A stretch of DNA of 64,000 nt. Source: Vibrio inusitatus. GTDB lineage: Bacteria; Pseudomonadota; Gammaproteobacteria; Enterobacterales; Vibrionaceae. A program made the translations under genes and the position numbers. The notes under the pieces are model-generated. The model searched no databases, was not told the DNA's origin, and was given only the letters and a program-made list of their open reading frames with translations. The DNA is taken from NCBI GenBank assembly GCA_024346935.1, contig AP024878.1:1364001-1428000 (forward strand). Reading direction: 5' to 3'. This document shows positions 54,366-64,000 of the stretch, piece after piece. Numbering within the stretch: the first letter of the stretch is position 1; every line of letters begins with the position of its first letter.

Positions 54366-56372
54366 ATGAAAATGCGTTCAAAGATTACGCTGATTGCAGC
54401 TAGCGTTATGCTAGCTGCCTCTGCAAATGCTGTCGAAGCAAATCTCACGGTAAAAGATTTACCCGTTCTCACCCCTGAAGTTCAGCATCAAACTGCTGCC
54501 AAACGAGTGACTTCACGCTTTACTCGCTCTCATTACAAGCAATTCAAATTAGATGACCAGTTTTCAGCAGAGATTTTCGATCGATATCTCAATATGTTGG
54601 ATTTTAGTCGTAACCTATTTACTCAATCTGAAGTGGATGGCTTTGATACCTATAGAACTCAACTTGATGATGACCTAAAAGAGGGTAACAACACCATTGC
54701 GTTTGAAATGTATAACATTTCGATGAGAAAGCGCTTTGAACGTTATGCTTATGCGCTCGACCTTCTTGACGATGAAATCAAGTTTGATGTTGATGAAACA
54801 ATTGAATTAGATCGTAGCGAAGAAGCCTGGCCGACAGATTCAAAAGAAATTGATGAGCTATGGCGTAAACGAGTAAAATACGACGCACTTAATTTGGCTT
54901 TGACTGACAAAGAATGGCCAGAGATTAAAGAGATTTTATCGAAGCGCTACAACAATGCGATGAAGCGAATTTCACAATCTCAAAGCGAAGACGTGTTTCA
55001 GTTGTACATGAACGCATTTTCCAGACAAGTTGATCCTCACACAAGCTACCTTTCTCCACGTAATGCCGATACTTTCCAATCCGAGATGAACCTGTCTTTA
55101 GAGGGCATTGGTGCGGTGCTGCAAATGACCGATGATTACACGGTAATTCGCTCACTTGTTGCTGGTGGTCCTGCTGCTGGTAGCAAGGAGTTAGGAGAAG
55201 GCGATCGAATCGTTGGTGTAGGACAAGACGGTAAAGATATAGTCGATGTTATTGGCTGGCGTCTTGACGATGTCGTTGACCTAATAAAGGGACCAAAAGG
55301 TACCAAGGTTAATTTGCAAATTTTGCCTGATGGTAAAGATGCGAAATCGCGCGTAGTCACCATTGTTCGTGATAAAGTTCGCTTGGAAGATCGAGCAGTT
55401 AAGTCTGAAATCATAGAAAAGGACGGTAAGAAGTTTGGCGTTCTTGAAGTTCCAAGTTTTTATGTGGGACTATCAAAAGATACAGACAAGTTGATTACTG
55501 AACTTAAAGAGAAGAACGTTGATGGCATATTAGTAGACCTACGCAATAATGGCGGTGGTGCACTAAGTGAAGCAACAGCACTTTCTGGTCTATTTATTAC
55601 CAGTGGACCAGTGGTTCAGGTAAGAGACAGCTATGGTCGTATCAATGTCAATGCAGACAACGGTAACGCTATCAGCTATGACGGTCCATTAACGGTATTG
55701 GTCAATCGATATAGTGCATCGGCGTCTGAGATCTTTGCTGCCGCTATGCAAGATTATGGCCGAGCGGTTATCCTTGGCGAGAATTCGTTTGGTAAAGGAA
55801 CGGTGCAGCAGCATCGCTCTTTAAACCATATCTACGATCTGTTTGACAACGAGTTGGGCTATGTACAATACACCATTCAAAAATTCTATCGAATTGACGG
55901 TGGTAGTACGCAAAACAAAGGCGTGATCCCAGACATCCATTATCCAACGCCGATCGACCCTGCTGAAACAGGTGAGAGTGTGGAAGATAACGCTTTGCCT
56001 TGGGATAGCATTGAACCTGCTAAGTACACTAAACTGAGCGATGAGTCAGCTCTGATCAAGAAATTGACTGACCAACATGTCAAGCGTATTCAAGGTGACA
56101 TGGAATTCGGTTTCATCGAAGAGGATATTGTTCGCTATAAGGAAGAGAAGGACTCAAATGCGCTTTCTCTGAATCTTAAGACACGTGAACAAGAGTCGGA
56201 GAAACGCGAAGCATTGCGTCTTGAGAGAATCAACGAGCGTCAAAAAGCAAATGATGAAGAGGCCTTTAAGTCACTAGATGACGTACCAAGTGATTATAAG
56301 GCTCCTGATGCTTATCTCGATGAATCAATTTCAATAATGGTTGATATGTTGTCTGATACCTCAAGTAGCTAG
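54366..56372 (+). CDS. prc: Carboxy-terminal processing protease Prc (Tsp)
   Basis: 668-residue periplasmic serine protease (E. coli Prc has 682). It has a signal peptide (about 1-22), a PDZ domain near 235-325 (LEGIGAVLQM, GDRIVGVGQDGK), and an S41 catalytic core with Ser in YSASASEIFAAAM and Lys in NSFGKGTVQQ. A helical C-terminal DUF3340 region closes it. It degrades and processes tail-exposed proteins, including cell-wall hydrolases. AGGAG lies before the ATG; a terminator follows. Confidence 0.96.
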   Translation: MKMRSKITLIAASVMLAASANAVEANLTVKDLPVLTPEVQHQTAAKRVTSRFTRSHYKQFKLDDQFSAEIFDRYLNMLDFSRNLFTQSEVDGFDTYRTQLDDDLKEGNNTIAFEMYNISMRKRFERYAYALDLLDDEIKFDVDETIELDRSEEAWPTDSKEIDELWRKRVKYDALNLALTDKEWPEIKEILSKRYNNAMKRISQSQSEDVFQLYMNAFSRQVDPHTSYLSPRNADTFQSEMNLSLEGIGAVLQMTDDYTVIRSLVAGGPAAGSKELGEGDRIVGVGQDGKDIVDVIGWRLDDVVDLIKGPKGTKVNLQILPDGKDAKSRVVTIVRDKVRLEDRAVKSEIIEKDGKKFGVLEVPSFYVGLSKDTDKLITELKEKNVDGILVDLRNNGGGALSEATALSGLFITSGPVVQVRDSYGRINVNADNGNAISYDGPLTVLVNRYSASASEIFAAAMQDYGRAVILGENSFGKGTVQQHRSLNHIYDLFDNELGYVQYTIQKFYRIDGGSTQNKGVIPDIHYPTPIDPAETGESVEDNALPWDSIEPAKYTKLSDESALIKKLTDQHVKRIQGDMEFGFIEEDIVRYKEEKDSNALSLNLKTREQESEKREALRLERINERQKANDEEAFKSLDDVPSDYKAPDAYLDESISIMVDMLSDTSSS

Positions 56373-56395
56373 TTTTAGCAAAACATACGAAGAAA

Positions 56396-56421
56396 AGGTG
56401 GCTTAATAGCCGCCTTTTTTT
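56396..56421 (+). terminator. Terminator of proQ-prc
   Basis: 7-bp stem AGGTGGC/GCCGCCT (one G-U), loop TTAATA, run of seven T. Confidence 0.88.
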
Positions 56422-56463
56422 ATGCCGTTCGATAGTATTTTTGACATTAACCCCATAAATTAT

Positions 56464-56485
56464 AAATGTGATTTAGATCAAAATT
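56464..56485 (+). promoter_or_regulatory. CRP-like site upstream of a secreted-protein gene
   Basis: AAATGTGATTTAGATCAAAA: a perfect TGTGA left half, 6-nt spacer, right half TCAAA against TCACA. It is about 60-80 bp before the ATG. Binding is inferred only. Confidence 0.45.
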
Positions 56486-56544
56486 CTTCGCATAATCGTA
56501 GAAGAGTACCTAAGCTTTAATTGTTTGGGGAAAACTAAGGAATA

Positions 56545-57207
56545 ATGATGCGCAGAATTTTGTTTGTCTTCTTCTTGGTCGCGATACATTCGTTTGGTGT
56601 CAGCGCTAATGAAAATAAAGAACCGAGCTTTGACTATCCCTTTTTACTGGGAGAGTGGTTCATAACCAATCCGGCCCCAGAGTCCACTCAGGATAACTTT
56701 TTAACCATCCGTTTGAGCTTTGCCTCAAACTACTACTTTACGATAGACATTCAGAAGAAAGACTATTCTGTGGAGCGCTGGGAAGGTTTGTACAACGCCA
56801 GTGACGACACCATTGTTCTTGGTCTGAACACTTCAACTCCCCAAATCTACGCGTACGAAACGACGCACAATCGTCTAAACCTCAACGGGATTACTTTTCA
56901 CAAAGCACTATCGAAGCCGTTAGCGGGCATTTGGTCGAGCCAAGTACTTTCAGGCGAAGATATCCTTGCTAGCAATGTCCAAAAGCTCGATCTTATTCTT
57001 CAGCCTGATTTCGTGTTTATGTTTCGCGCTAGTGGTGAACAAGGTCAAGAGTCGATTAAGCGCGGCATCTATTACATTGAAAACGATCACTTGGTGCTGC
57101 TTTATGAAAACGGCGAAACGCAATCTAGCTATAGTCTAAACGATGATACTTTAACCCTGTCAGGTACAGGTACTGACATGTACGCTGAATTAGCTCGGAT
57201 GCGATGA
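56545..57207 (+). CDS. Exported protein, function unknown
   Basis: 220-residue protein with a signal peptide (about 1-21, ending FGVSA). The mature part is beta-rich with two similar halves, each starting with a GxW motif: LLGEWFITNPAPES near residue 34 and LAGIWSSQVLSGED near 132. This suggests two lipocalin-like or other small barrel domains. I do not recognise a family. It has its own ribosome site (AAGGAAT), a CRP-like site upstream and a terminator downstream, so it is a single-gene unit. Confidence 0.72.
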   Translation: MMRRILFVFFLVAIHSFGVSANENKEPSFDYPFLLGEWFITNPAPESTQDNFLTIRLSFASNYYFTIDIQKKDYSVERWEGLYNASDDTIVLGLNTSTPQIYAYETTHNRLNLNGITFHKALSKPLAGIWSSQVLSGEDILASNVQKLDLILQPDFVFMFRASGEQGQESIKRGIYYIENDHLVLLYENGETQSSYSLNDDTLTLSGTGTDMYAELARMR

Positions 57208-57225
57208 ATTCAAGGGTAAGACGAT

Positions 57226-57249
57226 GGCACCGTTGAGGTGCCTTTTTTA
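57226..57249 (+). terminator. Terminator of the exported-protein gene
   Basis: 6-bp stem GGCACC/GGTGCC, loop GTTGA, then six T. Confidence 0.88.
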
Positions 57250-57449
57250 TGCTTTGAATTTCCCTTATCGGCCATTAAACGTGAGAACGGCTGGGTAATG
57301 AGGCATAGATAGTGCGCTAAATAAACAAGAGGCTACCTAGGTTGGTAATAAGCGGCACAATATCAACATCGAATGTGGGTAACACTTGAAATTATTGCAA
57401 TAAAGATGGACTCTAATCCCTCTACAATATCATTACATAGGAAGTAGGA

Positions 57450-60053
57450 ATGAAAGACGCAACTCCTGTTCAGCCTGTCGCTAAGTACCGCAAAGATTAC
57501 ACGCCACCTTCTCACAATATAGAGACCCTCGATCTAGTTTTTAAACTGCATCAAACGCAAACGGTTGTGACTGCAACATCTAAGGTCTTGGCAAGTGATG
57601 GTGCGTCGAGATTAAGTTTGGTTGGAGAACATCTTGAACTTAAGGCACTGCACATCAACGGCGTTGATTGGAGTGATTATGAGTTAAATGATGAAGGTAT
57701 AGTGATTTCCAACCTACCTCCTGAGTTTGACATGATGATCACCACAGAACTCGACCCATCTGCGAATACTGCCCTTGAGGGATTGTATCTTTCAGATGGG
57801 GCGTTCTGCACCCAATGCGAAGCGGAAGGCTTCAGGCGCATTACTTATTTCCTTGATAGACCAGATGTATTAGCCAAATACACGACCACGATAGAAGCTG
57901 ACAAAAGTGATTTCCCGTTCCTGCTAAGTAACGGTAACAAGGTTGCAGAGGGTGAACTCGAGAATGGACGTCACTGGGTGAAGTGGCAAGACCCTCACCC
58001 AAAACCGAGTTACTTGTTTGCTTTGGTCGCAGGTGATTTTGATCAACTGGTGGATAGTTTTACTACACGCTCTGGCCGAAAAGTAGACTTGGAGATATTT
58101 GTTGATAAAGGGAACCTAAGCCGAGCTCATCATGCCATGCTAAGTCTCAAAAACTCAATGAAGTGGGACGAACAACGTTTCGACTTAGAGTATGACCTTG
58201 ATATATACATGATCGTCGCGGTCGACTTTTTCAATATGGGGGCGATGGAGAACAAAGGACTTAACGTTTTCAATTCTAAGTACGTCCTCGCCGACCAGGC
58301 TTCTGCAACGGACAAAGATTACCTAGGCATCGAAGCGGTTATAGGTCATGAATATTTTCACAACTGGACTGGTAACCGAGTTACCTGCCGTGATTGGTTT
58401 CAATTGAGTTTGAAAGAAGGGTTAACGGTATTTAGAGACCAAGAGTTTTCGAGTGATCTAGGCTCTCGTCCGGTAAACAGAATCAATAATGTGCGTATTA
58501 TACGCGGGCCACAATTTGCAGAAGACGCGAGCCCGATGTCACACCCAATTCGTCCTGATAAGGTAATAGAGATGAATAACTTCTATACCTTAACGGTATA
58601 TGAAAAGGGCAGTGAAGTGATTCGAATGATTCATACCTTGTTGGGAGAAGAAGCTTTCCAATCAGGCATGAAACTATACTTCGAGCGCCATGACGGCACA
58701 GCAGCGACATGTGATGACTTTGTTGCTACTATGCAAGAGGCATCTGGGATTGATTTGGACCAGTTTAAGCGTTGGTACAGTCAATCAGGTACTCCTATTT
58801 TAACTGTGACCGATGAGTACGATGCTAATCTAAAAACCTACACACTAAATGTTCGTCAATACACAGCGCCTACGGCAACGCAAGCAGATAAGTTGCCTTT
58901 ACATATCCCGTTTGACATTGAGCTGTATCGACAAGACGGTTCTGTTATACCGTTAGTTATTGACGCCAAGTCTGTCGGCTCACTATTGCACATTACACAA
59001 GAATCTCATCGCTTTGTGTTTGAGGCTGTCGATGAAAAACCAATCCCTTCGCTACTTCGTGAGTTTACAGCGCCAGTGAAGCTTGAGTACGATTACGAAG
59101 AATCTCAACTAGTTCAGTTGATGAAGTGTTCAACCAACGAAGTGTCACGTTGGGATGCCGGTCAGACACTGTTATCACAATATATAAAGCAGGCGGTCTC
59201 CAAGGGAGTCGATATAGACCTTTCTAAAGAGGTGATTAATTCTTTTAAAGCTTTGTTGGTTGATCAAAGTCTGGACAAAGCGTTTGTCGCTGAAGCGTTA
59301 ACATTGCCTCCTCATAGCGAAGTGAGCGGGTGGTTTGATACCATCGATGTTGATGGTATTTCAAAAGCCCTTACACAATTAAAGCTAGCGCTTGCGAAAG
59401 GACTAGAAAGTGAATTATTAATGACGTATCAATCACTAGGCGGTAGTGAGTATGACATTTCTCATCAAAGCATTGCTAAGCGGGCTCTGCGCAATACCTG
59501 TCTCGGGTACTTATCGTGTTTGAAACAACATCACAGACTTGCACAACAACAATTTGATGTCAGTGATAACATGACTGATACCATAGGGGCGCTCTCTTCG
59601 GCAAATCAATCTGATCTAGAAAGTCGCGAAGATCTGATGAATGTATTTAGCAAACGATGGAGTCACGATGGATTGGTGATGGATAAGTGGTTTATGTTGC
59701 AGGGTTCAAAACCCAGTGCGGATGCTCTTTCTAAAGTGAAATTGGCGATGGAACACAGTGCGTTTAGCATGCAAAACCCAAATCGAGTTCGCAGTGTTCT
59801 GGGTTCATTTTTTAATAACCCTTTCGGTTTTCATGCGTTAGATGGCAGTGGATATCAGTTTGCAGGGGAGATGCTAACAAAGCTGAATACGACTAACCCT
59901 CAAGTGGCCTCACGTTTAATCGATCCAATGTTAAAATTTGCTCGATACGATGAAGAAAGAAAGCAATTAATGCGTCGGGAGTTAGAACTATTGCGTGATA
60001 CGCCTAACTTGGCGAAAGATCTGTATGAAAAAGTGGAAGCTGCACTCAAGTAA
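57450..60053 (+). CDS. pepN: Aminopeptidase N
   Basis: 867-residue M1 zinc aminopeptidase (E. coli PepN has 870). The exopeptidase motif GAMEN is at residues 264-268, and the zinc site HEYFH at 300-304 with the third ligand Glu323 (KEGLTVFRDQEF). The C-terminal helical domain is complete. It removes N-terminal residues from cytoplasmic peptides. AGGAAG precedes the ATG. It is a single gene with a strong terminator. Confidence 0.96.
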   Translation: MKDATPVQPVAKYRKDYTPPSHNIETLDLVFKLHQTQTVVTATSKVLASDGASRLSLVGEHLELKALHINGVDWSDYELNDEGIVISNLPPEFDMMITTELDPSANTALEGLYLSDGAFCTQCEAEGFRRITYFLDRPDVLAKYTTTIEADKSDFPFLLSNGNKVAEGELENGRHWVKWQDPHPKPSYLFALVAGDFDQLVDSFTTRSGRKVDLEIFVDKGNLSRAHHAMLSLKNSMKWDEQRFDLEYDLDIYMIVAVDFFNMGAMENKGLNVFNSKYVLADQASATDKDYLGIEAVIGHEYFHNWTGNRVTCRDWFQLSLKEGLTVFRDQEFSSDLGSRPVNRINNVRIIRGPQFAEDASPMSHPIRPDKVIEMNNFYTLTVYEKGSEVIRMIHTLLGEEAFQSGMKLYFERHDGTAATCDDFVATMQEASGIDLDQFKRWYSQSGTPILTVTDEYDANLKTYTLNVRQYTAPTATQADKLPLHIPFDIELYRQDGSVIPLVIDAKSVGSLLHITQESHRFVFEAVDEKPIPSLLREFTAPVKLEYDYEESQLVQLMKCSTNEVSRWDAGQTLLSQYIKQAVSKGVDIDLSKEVINSFKALLVDQSLDKAFVAEALTLPPHSEVSGWFDTIDVDGISKALTQLKLALAKGLESELLMTYQSLGGSEYDISHQSIAKRALRNTCLGYLSCLKQHHRLAQQQFDVSDNMTDTIGALSSANQSDLESREDLMNVFSKRWSHDGLVMDKWFMLQGSKPSADALSKVKLAMEHSAFSMQNPNRVRSVLGSFFNNPFGFHALDGSGYQFAGEMLTKLNTTNPQVASRLIDPMLKFARYDEERKQLMRRELELLRDTPNLAKDLYEKVEAALK

Positions 60054-60083
60054 TTAGATAACAAACAAACGCTTACAGACGAA

Positions 60084-60113
60084 AAGGCTTAGCATGACGC
60101 TAAGCCTTTTTTT
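60084..60113 (+). terminator. Terminator of pepN
   Basis: 10-bp stem AAGGCTTAGC/GCTAAGCCTT, loop ATGAC, run of seven T. Confidence 0.92.
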
Positions 60114-60235
60114 GTTCTATATTCAAGGGAAAGATTTGCTTATTAACAGTTTCGTCACATATTGAAGATTTTTAGAGAATGCGGCTTTAATTATGTAACG
60201 ATGATGAAATAAAAAACCTACAATAGCGCCAATAG

Positions 60236-60249
60236 GCAGATTTATCTGC
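60236..60249. promoter_or_regulatory. Palindrome upstream of the glutamate dehydrogenase gene
   Basis: GCAGATTTATCTGC: 6-bp arms with a 2-bp centre, about 70-80 bp before the ATG. It is operator-like; the cognate regulator is unknown to me. Confidence 0.35.
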
Positions 60250-60315
60250 TTGTGAGACGTGATTTACTAGCCTTGCATTAACATAACAATAAAAATCTCT
60301 GACGGAGTGTGCCCC

Positions 60316-63300
60316 ATGAATGCACGTGAACCCTTAGTCCCTGTACTACTTGAAAAAGTCTATCAACTGATTGAAGACAAGCTTGATCCTAAACACCAAA
60401 CAGTGGTGACTAAGCTTGCGCAACATCTATTTAGTAATATCTCTCATGATGACTTAGTGTCCCGAAATGAGTCAGATTTGTATGGCGCGGTAGTAAGCCT
60501 GTGGCAACATATGAAAGAGAAGAATTTAGATGACTTATCGGTAAAGGTATTTAACCCAACTCTAAGTCGACATGGTTGGCAGTCAACACATACCATTGTT
60601 GAGATCATCTTGCCGGATATGTCCTTCTTAGTTGACTCAATTAAAATGACACTGTCACGTATGGGGCTATCGAGCCACATAATGTTACACGGGCCTGCCA
60701 AGTTACATTTAAGTAATGGCAAAGTATCTGATATTAATAATAAAGCTTTGGATGGCCAGTTGCAGTCAGTATTCCATATTGAGGTGGATAGACTTTCTAG
60801 CAAAAGTCAGATGGATGATCTGCAACAAGAACTAGAGAGTGTAGTTCGTGATACCCATTCGGTTGTGAATGATTGGCAACCAATGACGGACGCCTTAAAG
60901 AAAGTCGTCAAGCAAGTGAAAGGACTTGAAAAAGTCAAAGGCATTGATAGCAAACATATTGAAGAGTCCCTCGAGTTTTTAAATTGGTTAGGCGATCATA
61001 ACTTTACCTTGATGGGGTACAAAGAGTATCGACTTGTAGAGGTCAATGACGAACAAATCTTGGAACCAACCGAAGATGCAGGGCTAGGTTTATTTACAGA
61101 TAAGTCTCGAGTTCGTGCAACTAAGCTTTCTAATTTTTCTGAATCGGCTAGAGAAGAGGCGACTAAGCCATATATCCTGATCTTAACCAAAGGCAATCGC
61201 CCATCTCGTATCCATAGGCCTGCTTACAATGACTACATAGGTATCAAAACCTTTGACAAACAAGGGAGGGTTATTGGAGAGCACCGATTTACCGGTCTCT
61301 ATACTTCAGCGGTCTATAACCAAAGTGTTGAAAGCATTCCCCTCGTACGCAATAAGGTCGCTCGTATTCTAGAAGGCAGTGGCTTTTTGAAGGGATCGTA
61401 TGCGTTTAAAGCCCTACATAATATCTTAGAAACCTATCCTAGAGATGAACTGCTACAAGCCAGCGAAGATGAGCTTTTGCATATTGGGATGGGTGTCGTA
61501 CAGATGCAAGATCGCGATATGATCCGACTATTTGTACGTAAAGACCCGTTTGGACGCTTTTTGAGTTGCATGGTTTACGTGACTAAAGAGCGCTATAACA
61601 CCGAACTTCGTCGTCAAACTCAACGCATTTTTAAGCGTGCCTTTAATACAGACAAAGAAGTTGAGTTTACAACGTATTTCTCTGAAAGCCCCCTTGCTCG
61701 AACTCACTACATTGTCCGTGTTGAGGACAGCAATCTTACCTTTGATATTAAGAGTATTGAGCAAGACTTAATGGAAGCCTCATCTACTTGGGGTGATAGA
61801 TTAGAACAAGCAGTGGTATCTAGTCTGGGGGAAAGCAGGGGCTTGCCTTTGGCTAAACGCTATATGGAAGCCTTTCCACGATCTTATCAAGAAGCGGTGT
61901 TACCTAATGCTGCCGTTGCGGATATAGAACGATTAGAGCTTCTTAATGGGTTCAATCAGTTAGGAATGCTGTTCTATAGACCGCAAGAAGAGTTAATAGA
62001 TTCTAAGGTTGTCCATCTCAAACTCTATCATAAGCACTCGCCGATTCATTTATCAGACGTTATGCCTATGCTAGAGAACTTTGATCTACGAGTCATTGGC
62101 GAGTCACCTTATCAAGTAGAAACTAGTAACGGTGAAACTTATTGGATCTTAGACTTTTCTATGTTGCATAAAGGCAGTAATGCCGTTGATTTTAATAAGG
62201 TAAGGGATCGTTTCCAGCAAGCGTTTGCCGGTGTCTGGAAAGGCGAATTAGAGAACGATGGTTTTAACCGACTAATTTTAGGCGCAGGGCTTACCGGTGT
62301 GGAGACCACCATTCTTCGAGCTTACGCTAAGTATATGCGTCAAGTCGGCTTCCCATTTAGCCAGCACTACATTGGAGATACGTTAGCGGCGCATCCTAAG
62401 CTTGCTAATAACTTGGTAACACTGTTCGAAAAACGCTTCCTTCCTAAAAATAAGGGGGATGATGCCTCTCAGTTAAAAGTGATCAAACAGATCAAAGATC
62501 AACTGGAGAAAGTAGAAAGCTTGGATGACGATCGAATCGTGCGTCGTTATGTAGAGATGATTCGCGCAACTCTGCGTACTAACTACTATCAGCAAACCAA
62601 TGAAGGTGACCGTAAGCCATGTTTGGCACTAAAGCTCAGTCCTAAGAAAATTCCAGAGATCCCTAAACCGGTGCCAGAATTTGAGATGTTCGTATACGCT
62701 CCAGACGTTGAGGGTGTGCATCTTCGCGGGGGGAAAGTAGCGCGTGGCGGTCTACGTTGGTCAGATCGACAAGAGGATTTTAGAACCGAAGTACTTGGAC
62801 TGGTTAAAGCACAGCAAGTAAAAAACACGGTGATTTTGCCTGTTGGTGCAAAAGGCGGTTTCGTTTGTAAGAAGCAACATACGCTAACAGGAAGAGACGA
62901 AATCTTTGCTGAAGGTCAGCGTTGCTACCGTATGTTTATTAGTTCGTTGCTAGATGTTGCTGACAATATTGTAGACGGTAACCTAGTACCGCCAACGAAT
63001 GTTGTTCGCCATGACGAAGATGACTCATATCTTGTCGTTGCTGCTGATAAAGGGACGGCTACGTTTTCTGATATAGCGAACAGCGTGTCTGAAGAATACA
63101 ACTTCTGGTTAGGGGATGCATTTGCTTCTGGTGGTTCAAACGGCTATGACCATAAAGTCATGGGGATTACAGCAAAAGGCGGTTGGGAGTCAGTTAAACG
63201 ACATTTCCGTGAGCTAGGTGTTAACTGTCAAACGACTAACTTTACGGTTATTGGTGTTGGTGACATGGCAGGTGATGTGTTTGGTAATGGTATGTTGTTA

Positions 63301-64000
63301 TCAAAGCATATATTGCTACAAGCGGCGTTTAACCATCTTCATATTTTCATAGACCCTAATCCAGATGCGACAAGCTCTTACAAAGAGCGTGAGCGTTTAT
63401 TCAACACCCCAAGAACCGGCTGGGATGACTATGATAAGTCATTGATATCAAAGGGTGGTGGCATTTTCTCGAGAAAAGCAAAGTCTGTGACGCTGTCACC
63501 TGAGATAAAAGCTATGCTAGGCGTTGATGAAGATGCTATGGCGCCAAATGAACTTATCAAACACATTTTAAAGATGCAGGTCGACCTATTATGGAATGGC
63601 GGCATAGGCACTTATGTTAAGTCGAGCAAAGAAAGTCACTCAGAGGTGGGTGATAGAGCCAATGATTCACTTCGCATAAACGGCAATCAATTACGGGCGA
63701 AAGTAGTAGGTGAAGGCGGTAATCTTGGATTGACTCAACTTGGACGTATTGAATTTGCGCTTAACGGCGGCCGTGTAAATACCGATTTCATTGATAATGT
63801 GGGTGGGGTTGATAGCTCTGACAATGAAGTAAACATTAAGATTTTACTCAATGGTTTGGTGCAAAATAGCGATCTTACCTTAAAACAAAGAAACGAGATT
63901 CTTGATTCAATGGAACAAGACGTATCTGAGATAGTCTTGCACGATGCGTATTGCCAATCCGAGTCAATCTCTGTAACAGAAGAGCAAGGCGTCAATGGTA
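60316..64000 (+). CDS. gdhB: NAD-specific glutamate dehydrogenase, large type (3' end missing)
   Basis: Open frame of about 1228 codons from ATG at 60316 to the window edge. Full-length members of this class have about 1600 residues, so roughly the last quarter is missing. The enzyme oxidises glutamate to 2-oxoglutarate and ammonia with NAD. Seen: long N-terminal ACT-like regulatory region, then the catalytic core with RGGKVARGGLRWSDR, TVILPVGAKGGFVCKK, the Gly-rich nucleotide segment VIGVGDMAGDVFGNG, and GGIGTYVK. GGAG precedes the ATG. Allosteric control by amino acids is known for some family members. Confidence 0.95.
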   Translation, partial: MNAREPLVPVLLEKVYQLIEDKLDPKHQTVVTKLAQHLFSNISHDDLVSRNESDLYGAVVSLWQHMKEKNLDDLSVKVFNPTLSRHGWQSTHTIVEIILPDMSFLVDSIKMTLSRMGLSSHIMLHGPAKLHLSNGKVSDINNKALDGQLQSVFHIEVDRLSSKSQMDDLQQELESVVRDTHSVVNDWQPMTDALKKVVKQVKGLEKVKGIDSKHIEESLEFLNWLGDHNFTLMGYKEYRLVEVNDEQILEPTEDAGLGLFTDKSRVRATKLSNFSESAREEATKPYILILTKGNRPSRIHRPAYNDYIGIKTFDKQGRVIGEHRFTGLYTSAVYNQSVESIPLVRNKVARILEGSGFLKGSYAFKALHNILETYPRDELLQASEDELLHIGMGVVQMQDRDMIRLFVRKDPFGRFLSCMVYVTKERYNTELRRQTQRIFKRAFNTDKEVEFTTYFSESPLARTHYIVRVEDSNLTFDIKSIEQDLMEASSTWGDRLEQAVVSSLGESRGLPLAKRYMEAFPRSYQEAVLPNAAVADIERLELLNGFNQLGMLFYRPQEELIDSKVVHLKLYHKHSPIHLSDVMPMLENFDLRVIGESPYQVETSNGETYWILDFSMLHKGSNAVDFNKVRDRFQQAFAGVWKGELENDGFNRLILGAGLTGVETTILRAYAKYMRQVGFPFSQHYIGDTLAAHPKLANNLVTLFEKRFLPKNKGDDASQLKVIKQIKDQLEKVESLDDDRIVRRYVEMIRATLRTNYYQQTNEGDRKPCLALKLSPKKIPEIPKPVPEFEMFVYAPDVEGVHLRGGKVARGGLRWSDRQEDFRTEVLGLVKAQQVKNTVILPVGAKGGFVCKKQHTLTGRDEIFAEGQRCYRMFISSLLDVADNIVDGNLVPPTNVVRHDEDDSYLVVAADKGTATFSDIANSVSEEYNFWLGDAFASGGSNGYDHKVMGITAKGGWESVKRHFRELGVNCQTTNFTVIGVGDMAGDVFGNGMLLSKHILLQAAFNHLHIFIDPNPDATSSYKERERLFNTPRTGWDDYDKSLISKGGGIFSRKAKSVTLSPEIKAMLGVDEDAMAPNELIKHILKMQVDLLWNGGIGTYVKSSKESHSEVGDRANDSLRINGNQLRAKVVGEGGNLGLTQLGRIEFALNGGRVNTDFIDNVGGVDSSDNEVNIKILLNGLVQNSDLTLKQRNEILDSMEQDVSEIVLHDAYCQSESISVTEEQGVNG

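Overview
The window looks like a stretch of core chromosome from a Vibrio or a very close relative. The evidence is the DMSO-reductase divergon with NapF-like and TorD-like partners, a tandem glycine riboswitch before an AGCS symporter very like the known Vibrio cholerae one, the gene block letA-letB-rsmF next to msrC-proQ-prc, an acidic tandem-repeat adhesin ending in the T1SS target domain type common in vibrios, and moderate GC. I saw no rRNA, tRNA, insertion sequence, prophage or CRISPR array.

Layout. 1-4.0 kb: 3' part of hrpA and a small outer-membrane barrel. 4.0-9.3 kb: anaerobic DMSO/TMAO-type reductase (dmsABC), divergent from a ferredoxin and a chaperone, with a perfect FNR box between. 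9.3-17.5 kb: accessory-looking genes: repeat-rich gap, EF-hand protein, DUF3157-like protein, lipoprotein, DUF3179-like membrane protein facing a MarR-type regulator across a 34-bp perfect palindrome, diguanylate cyclase, M32 carboxypeptidase, LysE exporter. 16.9-20.4 kb: cobalamin adenosyltransferase-like protein divergent from a BtuF/BtuC/BtuD-like ABC importer. 20.4-25.7 kb: AGCS symporter under the riboswitch, a 52-residue membrane protein missed by size cut-offs, a coiled-coil membrane protein, LysE exporter, acetyltransferase, YidA-like phosphatase, DUF2750 protein. 25.7-33.1 kb: TolC-like and OmpA-like genes divergent from a 1723-residue retention-module adhesin with seven nearly identical 363-bp units. 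33.1-40.4 kb: rlmI, acylphosphatase, tusE, yccA and the aapJQMP amino-acid ABC operon. 40.8-47.5 kb: siroheme synthase N-domain protein with a decayed methyltransferase tail, trxC, MFS exporter, yajQ, aroH-type DAHP synthase, a PEP-synthase-like pseudoenzyme and a CvfB-like S1 protein. 47.5-64 kb: rsmF, letB, letA, msrC, proQ, prc, a secreted protein, pepN and the 5' two-thirds of an NAD-glutamate dehydrogenase.

How the genes work together. DmsA/B/C form a periplasmic-facing respiratory enzyme whose cofactor loading is probably helped by the NapF-like and TorD-like proteins under FNR control. The TolC and OmpA-like proteins very probably form the outer-membrane part of the adhesin's type I secretion system; the inner-membrane ABC and adaptor proteins are not in the window. 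The Btu-like importer and the adenosyltransferase-like gene point to corrinoid uptake. LetA/LetB bridge the envelope for lipid transport.

I found no clearly new multi-gene system. The best leads are the 28-nt tandem duplication inside glycine aptamer I, the MarR operator with a DUF3179-like target, the G9 tract over a GGDEF active site, and three proteins that keep an enzyme fold but have lost expected active-site motifs.
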